A stretch of DNA of 64,000 nucleotides from assembly GCF_032452875.1 (NCBI RefSeq), contig NC_083885.1, forward strand, positions 66,013,625 through 66,077,624. The letters are read 5' to 3'. How positions within the stretch are numbered: position 1 is the first letter of the stretch; each line of letters opens with the position of its first letter. Shown piece by piece: positions 33,134 through 44,500 of the stretch. The notes under the pieces are model-generated. The model was not told where the DNA came from. It saw only the letters and a program-made list of their open reading frames with translations, and did not search any database. This stretch comes from Bos javanicus. Lineage: Eukaryota; Chordata; Mammalia; Artiodactyla; Bovidae. Position numbers and translations under genes: made by a program.

Positions 33134-34227
33134 AAAGGACTAGCAGTAAGCAGGTTGTTGGCTTATTCTTTGTCTACCCTCCAGTGGCCAGGAAGGGTGA
33201 CACACTCCTACACTGATGAGAGCAACAGAGAAAGTTAAGAGTCTGGTCCTGGGTGACACTGGCAGCTTAACCAATCCCAGGACATTCATTTTTGAGCAAA
33301 CGGTGTTTATGATAGCTAAATTTTCATTTACGGCCAAACACACCCTATAGGATACAGGGTACAAAGCTATTGAAAGGGATACCAAACCCGACTTACTGGT
33401 TTGTCCAGTTTCTGTGGACTTCCCACACTCCTCTTTGAAACAGATCACTTCTGGAAGCTGCATGTGGTCTGTCTCTGCTCAGACCTCAGACTCTTTACCT
33501 TTCCTCCATGTGCTACACCCAGTCTGGATTATCTTGATTTTGAACTCACCCTTTATCTTGGGGAGAACAGGCATAGAACAAATGTGTAGTAGTCACGACC
33601 CCAAAGTCTGTTTGGGGAACCAGTTATGACACTAATAATTTACAGTTAATGTGCTGATTGATTTATTCCTGCTTCTCCAAGCTGAAGTTTCAAGCTCTGA
33701 GGAGTTCTGAGAAGTGTCCTAGATGCTCATGTTTTAAAGACAAAACATACATCTTTCTTCCTCTTCTTTTTTTAAATGAGTTTTAAACACATGTTCCCCT
33801 TCACATGAAACACTCTGAGATGTTCTGTGTGATGAAATAAGACAATAATGATGAGTGGAGACCAAATCACAGGTCCATTGTTGAGTGGACTGAATGCCAC
33901 CAGCTGCTATAGTGATTTGGTCAATATATAGTTTCATATCTCTTATTCAACCAATAGGACACTGTTGATTTTAAAAGCATATGAAAGAATACTATTTCAA
34001 CAATTCAGTATCTCAGTAAACATGCTTGTTAAACTATATAAAGTATACAAAGAGAGATGAAGTGCAAATTAAACCCTGCAATTGAATGAAACTATTATTG
34101 CTTATCTAGCTGTTTTCATAAATGATCCACAATGCCTTTTCTGCAATTCTAAAACCTTTTCTAATGAAGAAAGTTTCTTCCCCTATTATGCATCTGCAAA
34201 ATTTAGCTGAAATGACAAGGCTGTGTA
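33134..34227. other. Intergenic, no feature called
   Basis: Unique-looking sequence without a supported gene. Confidence 0.45.
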
Positions 34228-34442
34228 GGGCTTCCCAGGTAGCTCAGTGCGTAAAGAATCTTCCTGCAATGCAGGAGACACGGGTTTGATCCCTGGGTTG
34301 GGACAATCCCCTGGAGGAAGAACCGTCAACTTCTCTCCAGTATTCTTGCCTGGAGAACCCCATGGACAAAGGAGCCTGGTGGGTTACAGTCCATAGGATC
34401 ACAAAGAGTCAAACACGACTGAAGTGACTGAGCACAACACAG
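34228..34442 (+). repeat. Bov-tA SINE
   Basis: GGGCTTCCCAGGTAGCTCAG head and body through GACTGAGCACAACAC. Confidence 0.9.
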
Positions 34443-34649
34443 CTATTTACAGTTTTTCTCCAATTTAGTGTGACCCCTTATATATTTTGCTACAGATACA
34501 CCCAGATGCTGCCCCAGACCTGTTGGGGATGTCACATGTGATATGGTGTGTTCACCTTCCTATACTGCTAAAATTCAAATGCTTATGAATTCCAAAATAC
34601 TTCTGGCTCTGAAGGTTTTGAACAAGGGGTTAGGGCCCTGTATGCAAAC

Positions 34650-35215
34650 AGGATGCATAACATTTTTTTTTTTAATTGGAGGCTAATTACAATATTGTGG
34701 TGGGTTTTGCCATACATTGACATGAATCAGCCATGAACACATGTGTTCCCCATCCTGAACCCCGCTCCCACCTCCCTCCCCATCCCATCCCTCAGGGTCA
34801 TCCCAGTGCACCAGCCCTGAGAACCCTGTCTCATGCATCGAACCTGGACTGGCGATCTATTTCACATATGGTAATATACATGTTTCAATGCTATTCTCTC
34901 AAATCATCCCACCCTCGCCTTCTCCCACAGAGTCCAAAAGTCTGCTCTTTACATCTGTGTCTCTTTCACTGTCTCGCATATAGGGTCATCGTTACCATCT
35001 TTCTAAATTCCATATGTATGCATTAATATACTGTATTGGTGTTTTTCTGACTTACTTCACTCTGTGTAATAGGCTCCCATTTCATCCACCTCATTAGAAC
35101 TGATTCAAATGCATTCTTTTTAATAGCTGAGTAATATTCCATTGTGTATATGTACCACAGCTTTCTTATCCATTCGTCTGCTGATGGACATCTAGGTAGG
35201 ATGCATAACATTTTT
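34650..35215 (-). mobile_element. L1 insertion, reverse, with 18-bp target duplication
   Basis: A 5'-truncated L1 at 34668-35197 with a poly(T) start. Its minus strand encodes the ORF2 C-terminal WYIYTMEYYSAIKKNAFES motif. AGGATGCATAACATTTTT flanks it at 34650-34667 and 35198-35215, the signature of target-primed reverse transcription. It is fairly young. Confidence 0.93.
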
Positions 35216-35261
35216 GACATTTTACATACGTAACAGTTAACATTCATCCAAAAATGTGCTC

Positions 35262-35516
35262 ATTTACTTCTTCATCTTTGGCTGCGCTGGGCCTTCGCTG
35301 CTGTGCACAGGCTTTCTCCAGCTGCAGTGAGTCGGCTTCTCACTGCAGCGTCCTCTCTTGTTGTGGAGCACAGGCACTAGGCAAGCAGGCTTCAGTAGTG
35401 TGGCACGTGGGCTCAGTTTCTCCGCGGCACTTGGGATCTTCCCGGACCAGGGGTCAAACCTGCGTCCCCTGCACTGGCAGGCAGATTCTTAACCACTGAA
35501 CCACCAGGAAACCCCC
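35262..35516 (-). repeat. CHR SINE, reverse
   Basis: TTTGGCTGCGCTGGGCCTTC, GTTGTGGAGCACAGGCACTA and CTTAACCACTGAACCACCAG. Confidence 0.9.
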
Positions 35517-36449
35517 CCAAAAATGTTTTTAATGTAATCAAGTTACAGCAAATTAAACAGCATTCTTAATTTGCTAAATGGCAAAAAAACCCCATGCAAT
35601 TTATTATTAAACATTGTACTAAAGTGAGTTTCATGAATCAATCTTAAATAATATACTTAAGATCACGTTTTAACCTAAAATCATGTTTTTACTCTATAGT
35701 ATACAAACAGAAAGAACTGAAAGAACTTCCAAGAAGGCCCAATTCCTTAAGATGTTCAAGCCTCCATCAAATTGACCGTAAACTACTAGAAGGATCCCTA
35801 GTCATAACCAGAAGAAAACAATACGGCTAATTGCCTTGTCCTACTACCCATGGCTATAGAACACCATTTTTTTAAGTGAAAATATGAGAAAGAGGCTTGA
35901 GTTATTTAATGAATGGGGATGCTGTTTTAGCTATAACAGCCAAGAAAAATTCAGGGAAATGCATAGTTAGTGACTCAATGCTAATATGCACAAGTCAACA
36001 GACACACTGTCTTAACTGCAACAAATAAGATGAACAATGTGCAGCGCACCTGTGAATATTCTCCACAGTGGCCACAGAAATGTATAACTGCTGGAACAAG
36101 CATAGCATGCAATGGACAGGATGACTCAAACAGAGGCATAAGGCCACTGAAACCTGCTACCAAGTGGAGAGAGGATGCACTGGGCCCTGGGTCTCAGGAG
36201 AGTCCCAAGCACCAAGAAGGAGAGAGGACATCAGAGTCTGGGCCCTGGAACCTCAGGAAGATGGAAGGACACCAGATACTGGACTTTGAGGAAGACATGA
36301 GACTATTTTGTTCTGGGCTCCAAATAAAGATGAGTGTGGACTGGGCTCAAGGAAGAGGTGCACACACCCGGTCCTGGGCAGGCAAAGACTTCTTCCATTT
36401 CCTAGACATGGACACCTGGCTCACAGATGAGGACCCGGGGCAGAGGAGC
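35517..36449. other. Intergenic, unrecognised
   Basis: A 163-codon ORF at 36030-36521 (+) runs through this stretch without a recognisable domain. I do not call it a gene. Confidence 0.4.
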
Positions 36450-36960
36450 CTTCCTGTCCACCCCACACCACACCAACTCCCTGATTCTCTGCTCAGCCAA
36501 ACGTTAGCAAAGTTACTCTGAACCTTCTCCCCATAAGGCCCATACCTGTACTTCCTCATAGAATCCCATTTGAGCAAGAATCCCAAGTCAGTTTATGAAG
36601 ACTCCCCTACTCTTGATATCTGATCAAATTCCTCACCCCTACTCTCTCCCAAGTGATACATCATCACCCTGGCCTGCCTTCCTTAAAACAGTCTATTAGC
36701 TTTGTCCAGCTAGAATCCCCCAGACAGGATGTCTCCTTCTCCTCATTTTCTACCCACTGGTACGGCTCCCCTTACTCCTAGGCCATAAATCCCCACTTAC
36801 TCTAGTTGTATTCAGAAATGAGCTGTTCTACACTGGAGTCTCCCGCTTCCCCCGTTGCAAGTTTATTGAACAAAATCTACTTCCATTGCTTTAACCTCCG
36901 TCCAGCTCTGATTTACCCGTGGACAATCCTCCCTCCACTCTGCTGCCTGGGTTCCACTTG
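36450..36960 (+). mobile_element. Possible ERV LTR
   Basis: GCCATAAATCCCCAC, GAGTCTCCCGCTTCCCCCGT and GTTTATTGAACAAAATC suggest an LTR R/U5 region. Boundaries and family are uncertain. Confidence 0.3.
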
Positions 36961-37057
36961 CTCTGCCCTTCTCTTCACAACTTGAGTAGATAGTTAGTCC
37001 TGACCCCATTCCCCTCCCTGGGCCTGCAGGACATGTAGCCTCACCCTCTGCACATTT

Positions 37058-37238
37058 CCCTGGTGGCTCAAACCATAAAGAATCTACCCGGATTCCATCT
37101 CTGGGTCGGGATGATCCCCTGGATCCCCGGGCAACCCATTCCGGTATTCTTCCCTGGGAAATCCCACGGACAGAGGAGCCTGGCGGGCTACCGTCCATGG
37201 GGTCGCAAAGAGCTGGACACGATGAGCGACTAACACCC
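37058..37238 (+). repeat. Bov-tA SINE, diverged
   Basis: TCCCTGGTGGCTCAAACC head and GAGCCTGGCGGGCTACCG body. Confidence 0.85.
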
Positions 37239-37404
37239 GCACAATTCACGGCAGGCCCTTTACCTCTTTTCCTCCCAGGAGCTCGGGAGGATTTCAGTCC
37301 CGCTTTCAGAACACGTCCCACCGGCCCAACCCGACCCCTTTTCCTCTCCCTTAGGTGTGAACACACACATAGTATCCTCTTTCCCGAAACTTAGCAGGAC
37401 TTTG

Positions 37405-37602
37405 TGCTCAGCTGTATGGGAACCTTTGGCCTGAAGTCCATCAGGCTCCTCTGTCCATGGAATTTTTCAGGCAAGAATACTGAAGTGAGCTGCCATTTCC
37501 CGCGCCAGGCGATTTTGCCGACCGAGGGATCGAACTCGCGTCTTCTGTATCTTTTGCACTGCAGGCCAACTCTTGACTGCTGAGCCTAAGGGGACCAACT
37601 TT
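37405..37602 (-). repeat. BovA/Bov-tA SINE, reverse, at the ZNF274 island edge
   Basis: TCCATCAGGCTCCTCTGTCC to CTGAGCCTAAGGGGACC. It borders the ZNF274 CpG island. Confidence 0.8.
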
Positions 37603-38520
37603 ACCGCTGCCTCAAGGCACTTCCGGCCCGCCCCTCCTCTCTCTACGTTTGGTGTCAGAAGCTCGCCCCGCCCCTCAGCACTTCCGGCCCTGCCCCTCCC
37701 ATGCCTTCCCTTTCTCCATTTCCCATTCGTCCCACGCGTTGCAGCCCTCGAGGCTTGGCGAGCCTCCCTCTCAGCCTGCGTCGCCGCCCATGCAGGTGCT
37801 GGGACCCACCAGCGGACCGACTTGCCCCTCGAAGGCCTCCTCCTGTCCAGCGGGATCACCAAGGGCACTCTTTCCGCGCCCGGGGCTTCGCCTACCGCCC
37901 CGAGTTGGCCGCCAAGATCTCCGCCGCCCACAACGTGGGGTGCGCCGCGCCGCGGGGGTTTCTGGGAGTCGTAGTCCAAATGGACGCACTGACGCAGTTC
38001 GCTGGGGGCTGACAGGCGCCATTGTGTGGCGCGCGCGCGCAGGGTGAGTGTGGCGCGAAACCTGCGCCCGTCGGGGGCTGTGTTCCAGGGCTGCTCCGCG
38101 GGGAGCACCCAGTTGCGGCCCCTACCCCGCCAATCGCAGGAGCCCAGAGCCAGCCTCGTCTGCCGTCCTTCCGCCGTGGGGCCTTTAGGGCAGTGAATCG
38201 GGGACTCGGGGCCCATAGGGGCGCGAGGCGGGGCAACCCCATCCGGGCGCTTGCGGGCTGGGTAAGGCGCCGACTCCATCTGGGTGAGGAGGTTGGGAAA
38301 TTGCCCCTCTGGGTGTTTGAGAACAGGTGGAGACGACTTTTTAGAGCATTTTCCGAGGTTGGAGTTAGATCTGTCATTTCCTGTAGATTGGGCCGAGGGG
38401 GCGGGGGCCTTGATCTAACCCTCACGCCCCTTCCACCTCCCAAATTCGACCTTCTTAGGACTCTGCCTACTCCCACGGGACTCGTTGAGGAAGAGGAAGT
38501 TATGGCCTCCGGGCTTCCGA
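37603..38520 (+). promoter_or_regulatory. ZNF274: CpG-island promoter of ZNF274
   Basis: CpG-dense, SINE-free sequence directly upstream of and overlapping the first ZNF274 exons. It holds CACTTCCGG ETS-type sites (near 37619 and 37680), a TGGGAGTCGTAGTCC box (37963-37977; reverse of the ACTACAA-type ZNF143/THAP11 motif), a GCGCCATTGTG YY1-like site near 38017 and a (GC)n run at 38030. Typical of TATA-less housekeeping promoters. Confidence 0.8.
37980..38043 (+). other. ZNF274: Probable non-coding exon 1 of ZNF274
   Basis: Ends at GCAGG|GTGAGT (GT at 38044). The next acceptor, CCTTCTTAG at 38450-38458, opens exon 2, which carries the start codon. The transcription start is not fixed. Confidence 0.55.
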
Positions 38521-38534
38521 CGGATTGGTTCCGT
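38502..38534 (+). CDS. ZNF274: ZNF274 coding segment 1 (start codon)
   Basis: Eleven codons, MASGLPTDWFR, close to the human start MASRLPTAWS. The exon begins at 38459 after CTTCTTAG and ends in phase 0 at a CCGT|GTGAGT donor (38535). Confidence 0.9.
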
Positions 38535-41500
38535 GTGAGTAGAGGTTTCTTGATAAATTTCAGAGTCTACCGCTGGATTTGGGAGCGGGGGTGGAGGGGT
38601 GATGCAGGCACACGCGTTCCCTGGGGTGCCTCCAGGCCCCCTTGCATCTAGGTAAGGGGTGGGGGACTGTAGGAGGAGAGACCCTAGTGGGCAGAGGGAT
38701 AGCAAGTTGCTTAGCTTTCCAAGGGAGCAAATAGAGGACAAATCGCGGGGGATTCTAATTTATCTTTTAAACGGAGCGGGGAAAGCCATTGGCAGGTGTA
38801 AGCAGAAATCAGGCTTCACTTAGCTTTCAGTAGTACTTTGGAATTAAAGCTTAGTCACTGGGTGAAGCGCGAGATGGGCATGAAGCCCTGATAGGTGAAG
38901 GTAGCAGCAGAATAGCCAGTGGATGGAGGCTAAAGGCTGAAGTGTGGTGATTTAGCTCACGGAATTCCGTAGGAGAAAGGATACACCTGATATCACTGTT
39001 GGAATCCTCAGGTTACTAAGAAGTGGAAAGGTTTTCAGAGAATGAACAATGTTTTCTGACCTCATGGGTTGTCCTACTTGCTGTGACCTGATGGGATCAA
39101 GCTTGGGTTTGCTGTTTCAAATTCAGGAACTCGTGATGAGATATCTGGAATGCTCGAGTCACCTTGTTAATTGTGCCTACATGTGGTCAGTCACCCTCCT
39201 CCTCCTCCTCCTGTCAGCATGGGTGACAACAGGCCCTAGCTGAACAGGCACCTGTGGGTTTTAGGAACCAGTGACCTTTGAAGATGTGGCCTTGGGTTTT
39301 ACCCCAGATGAGTGGGGAAAGCTGGACCTCGAACAGAAGTCCCTGTACAGGGAGGTGATGCTGGAGAACTACAGGAACCTGGTCTCAGTGGGTAAGGATG
39401 GCCTCTGTGTCAATAAAGATTTGTGCTTTGCAGCCCGAATGTGGTGCCTTTGAAGTGTGTGTCTGCTTTGGCTCAGTCTGCAGGGATCTGAGTTCAAGGG
39501 TCAAGGCCCTGGAGCCTGAGGGAAAGGGCAACTTTACAAATAACTTTTGAAACTTTACGTAGTCCACCCCTCAGAGGTGTTCAATACCAGGGATGTGGGC
39601 CTATCAGGGATGTTTCCAACTGCTGATGGATGCTTACTATTTTTGTAACAAGAATTCCAGAACGTGGTGTCAGTGTCTGACAGCTCAGGTGTATCATCAA
39701 AGGCCTTGCTCCCTTCCATCTCTGCATGGTTAGCGTGAAGTTGTCATTCTTAGGTTAGCATGGGCCTGACTGATGCCAAGCATTATGTCCATCCAAGTTT
39801 AAGGCAGAAAGTAAAGCCAGGGCAGCCCTGACTAGTTCTCTTTCTATAGCTGGCACACTTTACAAACAAACAAAAATGCAATAAGCCCCCAGCTGACAAA
39901 CTTCCCTTAGTGTTTTACTGACCAGAACCAAGTCCCACTACCTCCTTTACAGTCAAGAGAACCCAGAAAAGGAAGCAGATGGCAAAGGGGATGGGTGAAG
40001 TTAGCAACACTGCCCTAGACCAGAAGCCGTTTCTACCAGGGAGAACACAGGGACAGAATTGCTACAGCAGGAAAGTACTTTCTCCCGAACACAGACCCCC
40101 AAGCACTGTCTCTTTTCCCTTGGGCAGAACATCAGCTTTCCAAGCCAGATGTGGTATCTCAGTTAGAGGAAGAGGAAGAGCTGTGGTCGGTGGAGAGAGG
40201 AATTCCTCAAGACACCTTTTCAGGTGAGAACCAGGCACATGGGAGTCCTGGTGTGGGAGTCCTGGTTAGGCAGGAACTAGTGTCTTAGCAAAGGAGGTGG
40301 ATGGGGAAAACCCCTAGTGGGGTGTTGTGAGGAGTAGCTGCAAACATGCTGAATCAAGCTCTGCATTTTCCTTGGCTTCAGTCAGGGGGGCACTGCTTGG
40401 CTGAATGGGAACCTCTTGCTGGTGCCAGGTTGGCAGTAGGGGCGTCCTCACCCTGCTTCACTCATGGTCTACTGCCCTTCCCTTCTGTAATCTCCAGTAA
40501 CTGGTGTGTGGCTTTGGCCAGATTTTATGTAAGTTTATGTTTTGGTGGGGGGTGACCATACTCAGTGGAGACAGATTTGCATCATTCATTCACACATGCA
40601 GTGTAGACTTGACTTTTACTTTTTTCTCTTGATGGACATTCAAGTGGTTGCAAAAAAAAAAAAATCCTTGCATACAGTTTTTTGCACAATCAAGTTGGGT
40701 TTTTTGTGTAGATAGCATTTCTAGAAATAGAATGTAGAATCAACCAAGATGTAAGTGAAAAAATTTGGTAGCAACAAGTTGTTGTCTTAAGTTCCTTTAA
40801 AATACATATAGCTGCGTAAGATAGATGGTGACTTATAGTCCTGTTTTTAAGGGTTACAGATCTGATAGGAAAAGATATATTCAGTTTGGTTTCTAAGTTT
40901 ACAGATTATTTGTACTTTTGCTTTTGTGAGTTTTTCTATTTTCCTTTTTTTTTCCTCTGTTGGTTTGTCTTGTGTGTGTGGTGGTGGGGAGGACCCTACT
41001 ATATATTACGGATAGTAACACTGCAGGTTAACAGTCCAATATCTATCTCCTACCTTTATTTAGTCTCCATAAAGTTTTATGATTTCAGATTTTTTTCTTT
41101 CAGATCTGTCTTTATTCCTAATCTAGGTTTCATGCCATCCATGGGCAGATTGTACAAATACTTTATTCTGGTACTTTTGGGTTTTGTTTAGCTGTTTCGT
41201 GTACTGGGTTCCTTGTGTAATTGGTGTGGGGCACAAGTTTTTTCAATGCCGTTTTCTGATTATTGGAACACCATCTATATCCTCTCATAGTCACTGTTTG
41301 TTGCATGCAGGCCTTCTTGGCCCCTTATGGTGCCTTGATCTCTGTCGGTATCTTAGTAAACACCGTATTACTGTACTTACTGTAGCTTTATAACAATCTT
41401 GGATAAACGGTAGGCCCTCTTTTATTTTTTAATTAAAAAAACCTATTATTTGTTCTCAACCAGATGAATACCTACCATCAGCTTGTCAGGATTCATTGAG

Positions 41501-44500
41501 AAAATGCTGTTAGGATGTATATTACATTTAACTTCATTCAGAAATTTGATCAGAACTGGTCTGTCACCTTCCGGCTCAGGTGTACAAGGGGCAGGCTTTC
41601 CACGTGCGGTTGGGCATTCCCTCCATTGCTATCTTATCTGCTCAGGTTACTCCTCCCTTGCAGTCCTGCGTAGTTGCTGCAGATGAACCTATCCTGCTGC
41701 TAAATTCTTATTTGTAACAGTTTTCTTAGGTTATCATTAATTTTCTTAGTACGGAGTCATATTATTGGCAAGTATAAAGTATTATTATTTTATTTCTTTT
41801 GCATTCAAGGTAGGTGAGGAGGTAATTACATTCCTCACAGCTACTGCTTCCAAAACACTGGGCTGAGAATGTGATGATTTTAAGTATCTGGTCTCTAACT
41901 TAAAAGGGAAAGTTTCTGGATTCTGCTTTGATTCGTATCACTTTTTATCTGGATAAAGGAACAGTCATCTCACCCTTTCTAGTAAATGAAAATTAGTAAG
42001 AGCCCCAATTTTCCCCCTCCAAAGCCCTCCAAGGTGATCATGGAGATTTTCTGATTTGAACAGTTAACAGTGACATAATTATAGATGTGCCCCTGTTGTA
42101 ATATCCTGATGTCTATTAACTTTTAGGATTTCTGCATCAGTGTTCATAAATTATATTGGGGAGGTGGATGGTTTTCTTTATGCTTGTTATTTTTGGACAC
42201 TTCTGTATCAGAGTGTGCTGGCTTTGTAAGGAGAACTTCTTGTGTTCCCCTTTGTTCTCTGTGCTTTAATGCAAGTGGCTCTGGAACTACCTGGAACTTT
42301 CAGTGTCCAGCTGTGAAATCTGTACCTGGCCTGCATCTTTGGTGATGACGACCTTCCAGCCATGCACCTCTGGATGATCTAGCAGTTTCCTGAATCTAGC
42401 TGCCATGGGGGTCATTGGGCACTTATGGTTCTGCACGTCAGAAAGGCTGGCTTTTCAGGGGTGGTGTCCTAGAACAAAAGATCCTGTGTTACAAGCTAGG
42501 CCTGGGGTGATAGGTGCCTAACATGTTTATGCTTCGTCACAAAGAATCCTTTATGTGATGTTTTTTCTCCACTGTCTCCCCCTGACCTTAGAAATATTTG
42601 TAGAAGGCCCCTTGTGTCCTATGCAATATAAAAAAGAGAAAGTATGTACTTGGTAGTAAGCCAAAGACCTAGTGTAATCCCTTTGATTGTAGACTCCTCC
42701 GTCTAACAGAGGAGCACCTTCTACCAACACGCTACACAGATCTAACTGGGTAAAGGCCAGTTAACTAGTGGTATGGACAGAGAAGAAAAAGAACATGGTG
42801 TAAAGCAGGGAGCAACAGGGAATTACTCTAGAGGTGGCGTCAGGGGACACTGCAGGGCGAAGATTTTAAGCCAATGCCTATAGAACAGAAAGTCGGCAGT
42901 GACGGGCAAGAATAGAAGCGAAGAGCTTCGTTTCCTGGTGCAGAAACGCCACTGGGGTTACCCTGAGAATGGGGCAAGGGTGGCACATTCTGGGAATGGA
43001 AAGTCACCTATTAGGCTGGAAGGAAGTAACTGAGGTGTACTGATAGGCGAGTTAAGTTTGGGGCCTCCACTGTCAGGGGGGTTTGATCTTCCTTGAGTAG
43101 GTGTGTGCTGTGCTTTTTACAGCTCTCTGAGGACAGAAGGGCACAGACGCCAGCAGGCGGGGGGCTGCGGTGGTAGCAGATAGGGAAGAGGTGGTTAATA
43201 TCTGCCCCCAAGAGAGTACCAACAGGGCTGGGAGAAGCTGGCTCCTCTCTATGTGAGGTGGATCCAATGCGGCCAGTTGAGTAACTGACCAGGAGGGCAC
43301 GGAAAGGAAGCTACAAAGAACTGCTCACAGGTGAAGGCTTCAAGGGATTTCTTGTGACTGTTCCTTGTAATGTATGTATTTATATGCATTTTTCATGCAC
43401 ACTTTTAAAATGTATCAGTATCTCATTTTTAAAATACAGTAACAGAGATGAGATGGTTGGATGGCATCACCGATTCAATGGACATGAGTTTGAGTAAGCT
43501 CCAGGAATTGGTGATGGACAGGGAAGCTCGGCGTGCTGCAGTCCATGGGGTCGCAGTCGGATACAGCTGAGCGACTGAACTGAAAACAGAGGTACCACTA
43601 CTCTGGACTTTTTGGCATTGGTCAGTGACATGGAAGTCTGGTAAAGGCCAAGACTTTTGAAGGGTGGAAATATGTTTTCTTTGGCTTTTCTTTTTATGTT
43701 GAAATAATTTTAAGCAAACAGATGAATCATACAAAGAACTACCTAATAGCTTCCACCTAAATTCACATATTTTTGCAACTGTACCATGTCCTGACTGGTT
43801 CTATTAATGGAGTATGAATAGGAGGCGACTTAGTAAAGGTCTTAGTAAAGGTCACACCCATGTAAAGGTCTGTGAAGCCAGTGGCATGCCCCTGTCTGAG
43901 GTCCAGGCAGTGCATAAAAACATGGGAGTCTGAGGTGTTTGGAATGGCCTGCTTACTGTTAAGAGAATATCTCCTTCAGTGGTCCCTTTCTCCCAGCGCT
44001 AATGTAGCTGTGCCTCTCCTCAAGGCAGAGAACGAACTGAACAAAAGCTAGGCCTCACTAATACAGCCCAGTTTGCATGTGTCTTAGTTCTCCATGACAG
44101 CAAAAATGGCAGCACAGACAGTGGCTGAAGTAGAAAGGAACCTGGGTAAATGCTTAAGACATGGAATTAATCTTCAAGAAGGCACTAATTTGAAAAGATG
44201 CTGTGAAGATAAGTGTGGAGAAATATTTGATGGCACTCACATCTTAAGCCTTCTCACTCAATGTTCTTTCAAGAAAGTATTACCTACCATATGTGTGGCT
44301 TGGGTGGAATATCTTGAGACATAATCTATATAGATTCAAACATTAGGGACAATGCAATGGAATAAAGACACTATTTTGAAGGTCATGATTGTAGGAAAGC
44401 TTGCAGGACAGTTACATTTTTTTTGGTTTGTCAAGAATTTAAGCAAAAGAGCCCTGCAAATATGAATGTGGCAACTCAAATTAGTATAGACATTAGTAGG

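Noticed and set aside
36030..36521. Plus-strand ORF of 163 codons.
   Set aside because: No recognisable domain or signals; possibly partly in an LTR-like element.
37467..38279. Minus-strand ORF of 270 codons over the ZNF274 promoter.
   Set aside because: It runs through a SINE and a CpG island with low-complexity R/P/G-rich translation; a stop-poor shadow.
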